Positions 36,948 to 45,085 are shown, counted from the first letter of the stretch. The stretch is 64,000 nucleotides of DNA from Deltaproteobacteria bacterium (GCA_017302795.1 JAFLCB010000011.1:81830-145829); one strand, 5' to 3'. A program made the numbers and translations. Notes: generated from the sequence alone by a model not told the origin.

Positions 36948-37631
36948 CTAATTCGCAATGCGCATCATCAATGACTTAAATAAGTCGGGGTCGTTCTTTG
37001 CGATCTGAATCAAGCGAGCAGCACTTCCGCTTGGTTCGTTGGCACCTTGTTCCCAGGCTTTGACGGCTCCATCGGATACGCCAAGCATTAACGCAAACAC
37101 CGGTTGGCTCACATTCAATAGCCGCTCTCTTACTTCTTTTACCTGTGTCTTGGTAAAAGTTGGGGGCACGTCAGGGATCTCGGCGGACTTCGTTCTTAGA
37201 TTAATCTGTCCTTTTTCAAAGGCGACCGCTTCTTTGAGGCCTTTGATCAATCCGCGGCCGAGCTTGGTTTTTGTGGATTTCGATTTTTTAAGTTTTTTCA
37301 TTTTAGCCTCTATTTTTAGCCTTGTTACGAGCTGCTTGATTTCATTTTTTTCGCGAACACTGATGTTTTCTCTTTCTGATTTTTCAAGAATAAATAGAAG
37401 ATAGCACTTCTCGGCCGTGGGAAGATCGAGATAGAAGACTCGAATACCACCGCTGGTACCTTTGCCCTTTGCTCCAACTCGAATTTTTCTAAGTCCACCA
37501 GTTCCCTGAATGACATCGCCGGAATTTGGATCCTCGAGAATAAGGTTCTGAATCCTTTTTAAAAGTTCATCATCATGAAGCTGTTCGACTTTCTGCCTAA
37601 AATCCTCGGACTCAACGAAAATGCGCTTCAT
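36948..37631 (-). CDS. RelE/HigB-like toxin fused in frame to Xre/NadS-type antitoxin
   Basis: 227 aa. Residues 1-108 are a RelE/HigB2-like toxin (FRQKVEQLHDDELLKRIQNLI, VIQGTGGLRKIRVGAKGKGTSGG, VFYLDLPTAEKCYLLFILEKSERENIS). Residues 111-227 are an antitoxin of the NadS/HigA2 type with an N-terminal basic region and a Cro/C1 helix-turn-helix (VSQPVFALMLGVSDGAVKAWEQG). The two parts are normally separate genes; here there is no stop between them. A ribosome site (agagg) and ATG at codon 111 would allow free antitoxin (36948-37301, 117 aa) to be made as well. A promoter and operator-like repeats lie upstream. Confidence 0.85.
   Translation of the reverse strand: MKRIFVESEDFRQKVEQLHDDELLKRIQNLILEDPNSGDVIQGTGGLRKIRVGAKGKGTSGGIRVFYLDLPTAEKCYLLFILEKSERENISVREKNEIKQLVTRLKIEAKMKKLKKSKSTKTKLGRGLIKGLKEAVAFEKGQINLRTKSAEIPDVPPTFTKTQVKEVRERLLNVSQPVFALMLGVSDGAVKAWEQGANEPSGSAARLIQIAKNDPDLFKSLMMRIAN
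37299..37311 (-). promoter_or_regulatory. Internal ribosome site and start for free antitoxin
   Basis: On the minus strand AGAGG (37307-37311) precedes an ATG (37299-37301) by five bases, inside the fused toxin-antitoxin frame. It marks the expected beginning of the antitoxin (MKKLKKSK) and would let antitoxin be produced in excess of the fusion. Confidence 0.5.
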
Positions 37632-37650
37632 TTAAGTATCGGCAGTCTTT

Positions 37651-37691
37651 TAGTACTACTCAATAGTATACTAATAAATAGTACATATCAA
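37651..37691 (-). promoter_or_regulatory. Promoter/operator of the toxin-antitoxin gene
   Basis: Minus-strand TTGATA (37686-37691) and TACTAT (37663-37668) are spaced 17 bases apart; TATACT (37665-37670) is an alternative -10. The same region carries three related TAGTA-containing elements (TAGTACTA, AGTATACT, TAGTAC), two of them palindromic. Type II antitoxins commonly repress their own promoter through such repeats. Confidence 0.5.
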
Positions 37692-38175
37692 GTGACTTCC
37701 GCTGGCCTCGCTGTTTCAGAAAGGCGCATTGGTCGTCAATACGTTAGAATCCCGCTCCGTGTATATGGGTTACTGCGACCTTTGGATGGCTGCTGCTTTG
37801 TTTGTCGTCGATTGGGTATGGGTTTTACAAGCCCTGTTGGCGCAGTTCCGATCGGCGGAATTTAGCTATTGAAAAGTGTCAGGCGCGAGGCCGGGCAAAT
37901 CCTCATAACCGCTCTTTTGAACGGGGCAGCAGGCCTTTCTGCTCTTTCGCCTGACACCAATACTCTAGCGAATCGCTGCGCCACGTGGTTGTAGCTACGT
38001 TCCGCATAGGACCCTCCCTTTTTTAGGTTAAGAGGCCTATCGGCGTCGCACGTGGCATGTGTGGACACGGGCGCAATGCGTGTCAGTCTGACTGATTCAC
38101 TTTTTTGAATTTAATGTGTGTCCTGAGGTGCCACTGCCAGTTGATATTCTAGCGTCGGACAATCGAGGAGGCCAA
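37692..38175. other. Intergenic region with structured repeats
   Basis: About 480 bases between the toxin-antitoxin promoter and the GTG at 38176. No convincing gene is seen. It holds the 82-base inverted-repeat element at 37876-37957 and a small palindrome, TCAGT-CTG-ACTGA, at 38083-38095. The rest has no feature that can be supported. Confidence 0.4.
37876..37957. repeat. Inverted-repeat element with GTGTCAGG-type ends
   Basis: Ends are perfect 10-bp inverted repeats, GTGTCAGGCG (37876-37885) and CGCCTGACAC (37948-37957), enclosing 62 bases that include an inner hairpin, AGCAG / CTGCT. The right end continues CAAT. The hairpin at 41252-41280 has similar ends (GGTGTCAGG ... TGGCACCAAT), so this may be a dispersed REP- or MITE-like repeat family or a structured RNA. 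Confidence 0.5.
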
Positions 38176-38490
38176 GTGGCTGAAACAATCACGATCAGTA
38201 CGACGACTTTGCTCCTGATCATTTGGCTTGTGACGGATCCGCCAGATATTTTCGGAATCATTAGCTTACTATTCTGGCTTTTGTTGGCACTTTTAAAGTT
38301 CATGTTTCAAATGCTGTTCACAACCTTTGGCGTTGTTGTCGCCTTGATCTCGTCGTTCTTCATTTGGGGACATGGTGGTCCAATGTTCATTCTCTGCTCA
38401 ATTGGTGTCTTCGGACTGATCGGCCTAGTCTTAAGCTATTTGTATCCGCATACACCTAAGGAAAATGACCAAATGGAAGTGAAGTCATGA
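38176..38490 (+). CDS. Small membrane protein
   Basis: 104 aa from a GTG at 38176 that has a perfect AGGAGG four bases upstream. An earlier GTG at 38116 lacks a site. Three strongly hydrophobic helices (about 10-20, 28-65, 72-92) and a charged C-terminal tail (TPKENDQMEVKS). Probably an inner-membrane protein. Family unknown. Its stop overlaps the start of the next gene (ATGA), so the pair is translationally coupled. Confidence 0.7.
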   Translation: MAETITISTTTLLLIIWLVTDPPDIFGIISLLFWLLLALLKFMFQMLFTTFGVVVALISSFFIWGHGGPMFILCSIGVFGLIGLVLSYLYPHTPKENDQMEVKS

Positions 38491-38936
38491 TGCAGTCACT
38501 CGACACCGCACTCCATTTAACCTGCGAGACGTATTCCAGCGGCGCTCAGCTGCGGGACTATCCGCGGTATTCGCGGCATTTGATTGGTGCGATGTATTGT
38601 TGGCTTTTGAAGCTTCCGGAAGTTCGATTTCAGGAATTTGTGGTGAACGCGAATTCTGGCGACTTTTCTGCCGCTCTTTTGGCAGGCTTCAACCCTTTGG
38701 ACGAACATGAAAGTCGATTGCGAAAGTGCATTGAGGGATTTCTACCACGATTTTCTTACGATCACGGTCGACTGGCGAAAAACGTCATCGAAAGTGTTCG
38801 ATCCGCAGGTCTTCGAGATCAAGCATTTGAGTATGTGTTTAGACTTTTCGATCAAACAGTAAATAGCCGAGACGATCGGGAAGCTTGGGACATAGCATGC
38901 CGAGCACTTTGCAGACTTCCAGAAAACGAAGCCTAG
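38487..38936 (+). CDS. Hypothetical cytosolic protein coupled to the membrane protein
   Basis: 149 aa starting in the ATGA shared with the upstream gene. All-helical with five cysteines (LTCETY, AMYCWLL, RKCIEGF, IACRALCRL). No signal peptide or known motif. The repeated helix-turn-helix-like pattern and acidic/basic balance resemble HEAT-like or TPR-like proteins only loosely. Its function should be tied to the membrane partner (inference from coupling). Confidence 0.65.
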   Translation: MMQSLDTALHLTCETYSSGAQLRDYPRYSRHLIGAMYCWLLKLPEVRFQEFVVNANSGDFSAALLAGFNPLDEHESRLRKCIEGFLPRFSYDHGRLAKNVIESVRSAGLRDQAFEYVFRLFDQTVNSRDDREAWDIACRALCRLPENEA

Positions 38937-39122
38937 CCTTCAATCTGCTAGAAATTTTAGGGTGCAGAAGTGAATTTACTGTCGTTCCGGTGCGCACGTC
39001 AGAAAGTGGGCATTCTTCCGCACGGGGATGAAGAACTTCCATCAAACATGGGGCTCAGGTCGAAGGTATGGCGTGGGCAGGGGGCAGGCGAGCGGTCCCT
39101 GGTTTGCTCTACCGGTGGCTCT

Positions 39123-39563
39123 ATGAAAAACATGAATTTGCTTTCAGGTCTTATTGCGGCGTTTGCGGTTCCGCTTGTGGCGTCTAGTGCCCAGGCCTAC
39201 GGTGGAGATAAGTATATAGACGATGCTCAAACGAGGCTTAAGCCAGGCGTTTACCAGGGTAAAGTCGGGCGCGGCCAAAACTGCACGGTTCGCGTGAACC
39301 TACAAAAGAACGGCAAAGAACGCCGCTACTCGGTTGAGATCACGCCGACGCTGACGTCATACGCAACCGACAACGGACCGACCATGATTTCGTTTTCGTC
39401 GCGCGACGCACGCGTTCTTAACAACGACAATGGCGCGCACGCGGTGTCGAATTCTGGTGATGACTATTTGGTCTTGGGAATTACACCAGTCAAAGGCGGA
39501 ACGTTTATTCGAGCCTACGTGAAGCGCGGACCAAGTTTAAAAACTGCTGAATGCACGATCTAG
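39123..39563 (+). CDS. Small secreted protein
   Basis: 146 aa from the ATG at 39123, chosen because it gives a clean signal peptide (MNLLSGLIAAFAVPLVASSAQA, cleavage before YGGDK). The mature domain looks all-beta: LKPGVYQGKVGRGQNCTVRV, RRYSVEITPTL and DYLVLGITPVKGGTF, with two cysteines (QNC and AEC) that may pair. Probably periplasmic. Family not recognised. Another small secreted protein follows in the same direction. Confidence 0.7.
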   Translation: MKNMNLLSGLIAAFAVPLVASSAQAYGGDKYIDDAQTRLKPGVYQGKVGRGQNCTVRVNLQKNGKERRYSVEITPTLTSYATDNGPTMISFSSRDARVLNNDNGAHAVSNSGDDYLVLGITPVKGGTFIRAYVKRGPSLKTAECTI

Positions 39564-39617
39564 GCGACTGCACGATCGAGCTCAATAATTGATTTACTTT
39601 TTACCGAAGGAGCTTTT

Positions 39618-40103
39618 ATGAAAAACCAAACGAAAATGCGCGCAGCCACGATGGCGTTGGCCGCTATCGCATTACTATCAGGAACGGCGAACGCAAGCGC
39701 CGATCAATCGGAAGCGAGCGGATACAAACCACCTTGTTTCGACGTCGCAGTCGCTGTTTTTAAAATTAAAGCGCGCGACGTGGCAAAAGATTATATGCCA
39801 AGACTGAAAGCGGAAACTTACGCCGCTCCTGGTATTGATGAAAACACCCCGTACGTGATGACGCTTGAAGACGACGGTCAGAACGCGCGAGCTCGTCGCA
39901 AGCAAATCAAAGATGGCTACTTGGTTGCCGGAGACATGATGGTTCCAGTTTTTGCGCACATCGATGATGAAACGAAAGAAAAAGAAGGCATCATAATGGA
40001 AGGCAACATCGCGCAAGCCGGAATTTTAATTGCTCGCTGTAGCATGAAAGACCCGAAAGCTCTTGAAAGAATTTGGTGGCAACAGGACGTTGTGGCAAAG
40101 TAA
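39618..40103 (+). CDS. Small secreted protein
   Basis: 161 aa with an aaggag site ahead of the ATG. A signal peptide spans residues 1-28 (ALLSGTANA). The mature protein has two cysteines (PPCFDVAV and ARCSMKD), an AVAVFKIKARDVAKDYMPRL segment and a charged middle. No catalytic motif. Probably periplasmic. It ends 17 bases before the YkvA-like gene, whose start lies beyond its stop, so they may share a transcript. Confidence 0.7.
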   Translation: MKNQTKMRAATMALAAIALLSGTANASADQSEASGYKPPCFDVAVAVFKIKARDVAKDYMPRLKAETYAAPGIDENTPYVMTLEDDGQNARARRKQIKDGYLVAGDMMVPVFAHIDDETKEKEGIIMEGNIAQAGILIARCSMKDPKALERIWWQQDVVAK

Positions 40104-40120
40104 CGGTCAGCGAGGTGGCG

Positions 40121-40474
40121 ATGAAATTTTTTAAAGATCTTATCGCATTCATAAAAGAAGTGGCGAAGGATGAGCGCATTCCGGACCGCGATAAAGCTTT
40201 GCTGGTTGCACTCGTCGCTTTGGTCGTATCGCCCTTTGATATTCTTCCCGATTGGATTCCTATTTTCGGGATGCTTGATGACATTGTAATCATCGCGATT
40301 GTTTTGGACTATCTGTTCAATCGCCTAGATCAAGACATTCTGCTTTCGCATTACCCATGGGGAATGAAGAGCTTTATCAACGTCAGGCGCGTGGCGAGAG
40401 TGATCTCGCTTCTTACGCCTGCGTTGATCAAAGACCGAATTTGGAAGTTCCAACCTTCGATCTATAAGTCCTAG
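40121..40474 (+). CDS. YkvA-family (DUF1232) membrane protein
   Basis: 117 aa from the ATG at 40121 with gaggtgg upstream. The DUF1232 core is clear: DRDKALLVALVALVVSPFDILPDWIPIFGMLDDIVII, containing the family signature P-x-D-x-x-P-D and D-D. It has two hydrophobic helices and is probably in the inner membrane. Function of the family is not established. Convergent with the secretin-like gene, overlapping by four bases. Confidence 0.88.
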   Translation: MKFFKDLIAFIKEVAKDERIPDRDKALLVALVALVVSPFDILPDWIPIFGMLDDIVIIAIVLDYLFNRLDQDILLSHYPWGMKSFINVRRVARVISLLTPALIKDRIWKFQPSIYKS

Positions 40475-41196
40475 TTAGATTTCATTGGCGCAGTTTTCAC
40501 CTGCGTCGCTTCCATTTTTAGTTCTTTCACTTGTTCTTTCATCTGGCGCGCCTGCCATGCAGCGCGGTCGGCCGCGTCGCGAGCTTTTCCTTCTTTTACG
40601 ACTTTCGTCATTCCTGCGGGAAGTGGCTGATCAAGAATCTTTACGATTCCGGCTATCCGGTTCACGTTGGAAATGTAGTCCGTGATCAACAGTTGGTTAG
40701 ATTCAATCAATGCCGTCATTTCGCCATCTTTTGACGGAAGGATGCGGAGATTCTTATTTATTTCGGTCACGGGAATGTGGTTCAGAGTCATGATCAAAGT
40801 CACATAACGCTCGGGCTTTACTGATTTAATTTCTGTCAAAGTTGGGATCGAACTTCGTTGCGCGTTTCGTGAGGCCATGACCACATAACGATCGGCGTGT
40901 TCGATGATCGCATAGCCATTCAGCGCAAGCGATGTCGAAAGAAGATCAAACGCTTCATCAAGACCAACGGGCTCTGGAGCAAAGACAGAAACTTTACCGC
41001 GAACTCCCGGATCGACGACGAAAGTTTTCTTCGACGCTTTGGCGAAGGTCTCAATCATCTCACCGACTTCTTGGTCTTTATGCTTGAGAGTGATTTTGAC
41101 TGACTTATCGAACGTTTGTGGTTCAAAGGTAGAAGCGACAGAAAGACTTGCAGAAACCAAAACGGCCGCGACGGCGATGCTAAAGACCTTTTTTAT
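40471..41196 (-). CDS. Orphan secretin N-domain (STN/N1-like) exported protein, apparent ATA start
   Basis: About 241 aa if started at the ATA at 41194-41196. There is no ATG, GTG or TTG before that in frame (a TAG precedes), whereas AGGAG lies six bases before the ATA and the product then has a perfect Sec leader, KKVFSIAVAAVLVSASL. A TTG at 41158-41160 would cut the leader. The mature part resembles the N0/N1 domains of GspD/PilQ secretins: ITLKHKDQEVGEMI, FVVDPGVRGKVSVFAPEPV, LSTSLALNGYAII and ITDYISNVNRIAGIVKILDQP. The pore-forming domain is absent; the tail is a charged helix. The role is unknown. Confidence 0.75.
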   Translation of the reverse strand: MKKVFSIAVAAVLVSASLSVASTFEPQTFDKSVKITLKHKDQEVGEMIETFAKASKKTFVVDPGVRGKVSVFAPEPVGLDEAFDLLSTSLALNGYAIIEHADRYVVMASRNAQRSSIPTLTEIKSVKPERYVTLIMTLNHIPVTEINKNLRILPSKDGEMTALIESNQLLITDYISNVNRIAGIVKILDQPLPAGMTKVVKEGKARDAADRAAWQARQMKEQVKELKMEATQVKTAPMKSN

Positions 41197-41251
41197 TGAA
41201 GACTCCTAATGATGGTGTAAACGGATGTTGTAAGCGATGCATGTTGTGATC

Positions 41252-41280
41252 GGTGTCAGGGATAAACGGTATCTGGCACC
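41252..41280. repeat. Hairpin with GGTGTCAGG / TGGCACC ends
   Basis: A 29-base hairpin whose arms GGTGTCAGG and TCTGGCACC pair over nine positions, allowing G-U. It lies in the 200 bases between the divergent secretin-like and PspC genes. Its ends, including the ACCAAT that follows, resemble those of the element at 37876-37957. Confidence 0.4.
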
Positions 41281-41397
41281 AATTGATTCGGCGAGTCCGG
41301 CTGCATCGAGTTGAATCCGTTGCCGGAAACAGCGAAATAGGCTATAACCGGTGCCGATGCGAAAAGGCTCGCGCATAACACACTTCGGAGGCTCCAA

Positions 41398-41781
41398 ATG
41401 GTCGTAAATTCAAGTTCGCCACGGTTTCTTCGCCAAGAAGGTGTCATCGCCGGAGTTGCTGCCGGGATCGCTGCGGACTTTAAAGCAGATGTGATCCTAG
41501 TTAGGATCGCTTGGGTAGCGGCTGTTTGTTTGGGGTTTGGATTTATTCTTTATCCGATTCTTTGGATCGCGCTGCCAAAGGCTTCTGACCCGAATTTAGG
41601 TAACGAAGGCCGCTTGATGGGCGTTTGTAACCAAGTCGCACGCCGCTGGGGTCAACCAGTCGGTCTGGTCCGTCTTCTTGCTCTCGCGGTTTTCCTGATG
41701 AGCGGCGGAACAGCGATCTTTGGTTATTTGCTGACGTACTTAATTCTTGGCAAAGACGCCTCTGCCCCAGCCACAAAGTAA
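41398..41781 (+). CDS. Double PspC-domain protein
   Basis: 127 aa with a ggaggc ribosome site. Two PspC-like units in tandem: GVIAGVAAGIAADFKADVILVRIAW with a following membrane helix (CLGFGFILYPILWIALP), and RLMGVCNQVARRWGQPVGLVRLL with the helix MSGGTAIFGYLLTYLIL. PspC proteins are inner-membrane components of the phage-shock envelope-stress response. No other psp gene is nearby, so regulation by PspF-type proteins cannot be shown here. Confidence 0.88.
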   Translation: MVVNSSSPRFLRQEGVIAGVAAGIAADFKADVILVRIAWVAAVCLGFGFILYPILWIALPKASDPNLGNEGRLMGVCNQVARRWGQPVGLVRLLALAVFLMSGGTAIFGYLLTYLILGKDASAPATK

Positions 41782-41809
41782 CCTGAAAGAAGACCGGCGG
41801 TTCACCCGG

Positions 41810-43119
41810 CTATTTTCGTACACAGTACACTTTGCCGCTCACGAATTTGTGGACGCTCTCTTTTGACCAATCCCAACCCGTCTGACAATCTAACCCTTTG
41901 AATCGGTGGAATTCTGGTGGATTCAATGCTCGACCTGAGGGTACAAGTGCGATTCGGGTTCCGACGCGCGTGTCCGCGAAAAAATCATCATCCAGGGCTG
42001 ACCAATTATCGGTCTTAAACCAAAGGTAGGCCAAAGAGCGCAGTGAGCTTAAGAATTTCTTGTCGAGAAGGTCGTTTTTAGAACCGCTAAAGTTTAAACA
42101 CAGCGTCGCTTCTTCTACTTTTTCCAAACCCAGTAACGAATCCTTTCTCGCCACGAAATTAGGAATCTGCACGTAGTTTGACTTTCCAGTTTCACCGAGG
42201 TCACACAAGACAATTCTCCGCAGCGGAGATGTCCTCATGCTCAAAAAAGTTCCAGCGTGGATGGTCACCGGTTGTGCTGGGTCAGAGACAAGAATGAGTT
42301 CTTCAAGATGAGGCAGTTCGCGCAAGGCCATGTAGTCGAGCAAATCGACGTTGTGCAGCTCAAGATACTCTAGCATCTTGAATTCTTTCTTGGCGGCCCG
42401 AGCGAGCAAAGCGTTTTGGTTCCATTCTGTACTGAGACGCTTAATTCCGGACCACACTTGGCGATCAAGCTTGCGCCATTCGGGCACAATGACGTTCATC
42501 TTGCCAAGCTTGAGACTCGCAAGATCGCTGGGAACGATTTTCTCGATGGCTTCATCCGCACGAAACTCGATTGAGCGCAGCTTACCGAGCTCTTCGATAG
42601 AAATCTTGTCACAAGCAGCGCCCCCGAAAGCCCGCTCAAGCGCTCCGCGCATTGCAGCTGAGCGACTACAGACGCGCGCGCGATCAATTTGCGAACTTAA
42701 CTGATATCTCCCATCGTCAAGTCCGCAAAGATTCAGATACTCATGCAGCACGAGGCGACGCTTTTCAAAGCCTTCGTCGATCGAATCCCATGCAGACTGG
42801 TTGACGACAATTTCGGGTGGAGTTTTACTCGAGTGATTAAGTTTGGGGTGATTGATGGCGTCCACGATTTCGCCGGATTTAATATCCTTAAGAGTATCAG
42901 TCGTGCTTCGAGGATTGCCCTCTCGAGCTTCACCGTATCGATTCCGACGACGGGTCGCTGCTTAAGGTCGGACAAAAGTTGATGTGCGATCGATACAAAG
43001 CTGGCGGCGCGAGCGTCGCCTCCATGACCTGTCTCGTGTCCCGCATGGCCTGTGGCGGTGAGAACTAATGCAAAATATAGCGCAAAATATAGCGCAAGAA
43101 TTCTGCTGCTGTTTTTCAT
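41810..43119 (-). pseudogene. Secreted LRR-like protein gene interrupted by a one-base shift
   Basis: The 5' part starts at an ATG (43117-43119, ggaaag upstream) that shares ATGA with the TIGR02147 gene. It encodes a signal peptide (ALYFALYFALVLTATGHA, with a 12-bp tandem repeat) and AASFVSIAHQLLSDLKQRP, IDTVKLERAILEA. It then needs a -1 shift near 42900-42925 to continue as STTDTLKDIKSGEIVDAINHP, RLVLHEYLNLCG, RYQLSSQI and a C-terminal LRR-like body (LEYLELHNVDLLDY, ALRELPHLEELIL). The two halves together match a family of Bdellovibrio secreted proteins with a F/HEYL motif. The downstream part alone runs 42865-41810. Confidence 0.7.
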
Positions 43120-43928
43120 AGACTTTCCCTTTGCTGCGTCAGCGGGAATAATTGTATTGCCAGCCGATACACCTCTTTTTTTTCGCCGCCTTCGAGGTAG
43201 GCGCAAAGTCGCCGGCGAAATATCCGAATTCTTCGATTCGCTTCTATGATCCGCCTCGGGTCAGCGACCATTGTCATCCCTGAAAAATCAGAAGCAACAA
43301 ACCACGCAGTGTCATCAAGTTTATCGAGGACGTCACTTGCGAGTTGCAGAAACTGTCGGTTTGTACGGCGAACACCAAGGTTGCGAACTCTATCGGTGGT
43401 TGTAAACTGGCGTCCGCTTGCGCGCAGCTTACCTTGGGCCGTTCGGTCAAGAAGCTGAAGTCTTTCGAGGCGTCTCACGGCCGCCTCTGCCTCAGTTTTC
43501 GTGATGCCAAGTCGCTCCGAAATCCAGGCAATTTCGGATTTGAATCCGCGAGTTTCTGCAAGTGATAAAACGGCGAAGTGGTACCAATCAGAAAGCAAAG
43601 CAATTTGATCGGCGTCAAGCTGCGTAAACGATACTTCACTTGGCTGCTGGTCGGAATTCTCGGTGTTTAAACTTGCTGCCAGCAGAGGTTTATCTACTTG
43701 TAGTCGCCGCATAAGATGTGCTGCCGCCTTTTTTGAAATCGATCGTCTTCCGTTGAAAATGCGAGAAAGCGTCGCCGCACTGAGCCCCAGAAGTTTGGCA
43801 TACGCCCGAAGTGAAAATCGCGGATTTCGCGCCCGCTTTTCGTCAAATTCGTTTTTCAAAAGCGAATAGAGCTTGCGCTGCGGAAGATTCGAGAGCGGAG
43901 GTCGCGTGGATTTCATCATGGGTGTCAT
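43116..43928 (-). CDS. TIGR02147-family regulator
   Basis: 270 aa from the ATG at 43926-43928; in-frame Mets at 43919 and 43916 are alternatives. It has an N-terminal HTH (SLRAYAKLLGLSAATLSRIFNGRRSIS) and the TIGR02147 body: LLSDWYHFAVLSLAETRGFKSEIAWISERLGIT, AVRRLERLQLL, and the final FRRRLCAYLEGGEKKEVYRLAIQLFPLT. This family is known mainly from Fibrobacter and Bdellovibrionota. It is cytosolic and presumed to bind DNA. It is translationally coupled (ATGA) to the downstream LRR-like secreted protein gene, which it may control. A perfect palindrome lies upstream. Confidence 0.9.
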   Translation of the reverse strand: MTPMMKSTRPPLSNLPQRKLYSLLKNEFDEKRARNPRFSLRAYAKLLGLSAATLSRIFNGRRSISKKAAAHLMRRLQVDKPLLAASLNTENSDQQPSEVSFTQLDADQIALLSDWYHFAVLSLAETRGFKSEIAWISERLGITKTEAEAAVRRLERLQLLDRTAQGKLRASGRQFTTTDRVRNLGVRRTNRQFLQLASDVLDKLDDTAWFVASDFSGMTMVADPRRIIEANRRIRIFRRRLCAYLEGGEKKEVYRLAIQLFPLTQQRESL

Positions 43929-43972
43929 ATGAGACCCGACCCTAGTCTGAGCGGACAGCTGTTGCCAATTTG

Positions 43973-43995
43973 AAACGCAACAGATTGTTGCGTTT
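43973..43995. promoter_or_regulatory. Perfect palindrome between TIGR02147 and SDR genes
   Basis: Arms AAACGCAACA and TGTTGCGTTT match perfectly around a central GAT, 45 bases before the regulator and 82 bases before the SDR gene. This symmetry and divergent position fit a regulator-binding operator, most simply for the TIGR02147 protein. Confidence 0.55.
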
Positions 43996-44077
43996 TGAAA
44001 GGTTTCCTTTTGACCCGAACGTCCGCAGACGGCAGTAGCTATCTGAAGCACTAGACGTCTAATCAAGGAGCTCTTCT

Positions 44078-45085
44078 ATGACCCGTCGCGAACTGATCAC
44101 CAAACTCGGAAGCCATGGTCTTGCCTTTGGCCTGATGGCCCATACTTGGCCGGCGAAGGCGGCACCTCCCGCTCGCCCAACAGGCAATGTGGTCTTAATC
44201 ACAGGAACAAGTTCAGGCTTTGGCGAGCAAATGGCATTGCGCTTCGCTCGCGCAGGAGATCGCGTCTATGCAGGTCAGCGAAATCTCTTGAATGCAGCAG
44301 GTACCGAGCGTCCAGAGGCGCGGCGTCTGCGCGACCTTGCTCGCAGCGAGAACCTGTTTCTCGAAATCCTGTCGCTTGACGTATGCCGCGATACTGACCG
44401 CTCTGCAGCCGTCGCTGAAGTCCTGAAGCGCGAAGGACGTATCGATATATTGATCAACAATGTGGGCATAATCGCTTTTACGGCGATTGAAACTGCGCCG
44501 ACGGCACTGTGGCGCCTGCAGATGGAAACCAATGTCTTTGGCCCGATGGATCTCGCCAGCCGGGTTTTACCCGCAATGCGAGCGCAGGGCTCAGGCCTGA
44601 TCATTACTGTGAGTTCACGTGTTGGACGAATCACGATGCCCGGAATCGGACTGTATGCCGCAAGCAAGTTTGCGCTCGAGGCCGCCGTCGAGGCCGCGCA
44701 TTACGAGAACACCCCTCAAGGAATTTCGTTCGCGATGATTCAGCCCGGAGCATTCGGTACCCGTGTGAACGCCAATGCCGTCCAGCTTTATCGCGACTTC
44801 ACTTTGCCGCTCCTGCTTCGCGAGCGACCGGAAGGGGAATTGCACCATCGTCAGTTTCTGGCTATTCTGGAGCGCAACTTTTCAAGCACTCCTGCGCGCG
44901 ATCCGGCCGAAGTGGCGGAACTAGCATTGCAGATAGCACGCCTCCCTCGAAGCGCACGCGTTCTGCGCTATCCGGTTGGCGACGCCTGGGAGCGCGATTC
45001 CCTTGAGCGCCTGAATCAAACGCTCGCACCCTTTCAAAAAACTGCTGTCGAGGAAGCCGGCTACGCCGATTGGTACGGCCCCTGA
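44078..45085 (+). CDS. Short-chain dehydrogenase with Tat signal
   Basis: 335 aa with an aaggagc site. The N-terminus carries a twin-arginine leader (TRRELITKLGSHGLAFGLMA then AKA). The rest is a classical SDR: TGTSSGFG (cofactor-binding Gly motif), NNVG, a catalytic Ser in ITVSSRVG and YAASK (Tyr/Lys). It should be a periplasmic NAD(P)-dependent oxidoreductase that folds with its cofactor before export, as is typical of Tat substrates. Codon choice appears richer in G and C than in its neighbours (by eye), so it may have been acquired by transfer. Substrate unknown. Confidence 0.92.
   Translation: MTRRELITKLGSHGLAFGLMAHTWPAKAAPPARPTGNVVLITGTSSGFGEQMALRFARAGDRVYAGQRNLLNAAGTERPEARRLRDLARSENLFLEILSLDVCRDTDRSAAVAEVLKREGRIDILINNVGIIAFTAIETAPTALWRLQMETNVFGPMDLASRVLPAMRAQGSGLIITVSSRVGRITMPGIGLYAASKFALEAAVEAAHYENTPQGISFAMIQPGAFGTRVNANAVQLYRDFTLPLLLRERPEGELHHRQFLAILERNFSSTPARDPAEVAELALQIARLPRSARVLRYPVGDAWERDSLERLNQTLAPFQKTAVEEAGYADWYGP

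Noticed and set aside
37575..37865. Plus-strand 96-codon frame across the toxin-antitoxin promoter
   Set aside because: It is antisense to the start of the toxin gene and its promoter; no ribosome site or domain.
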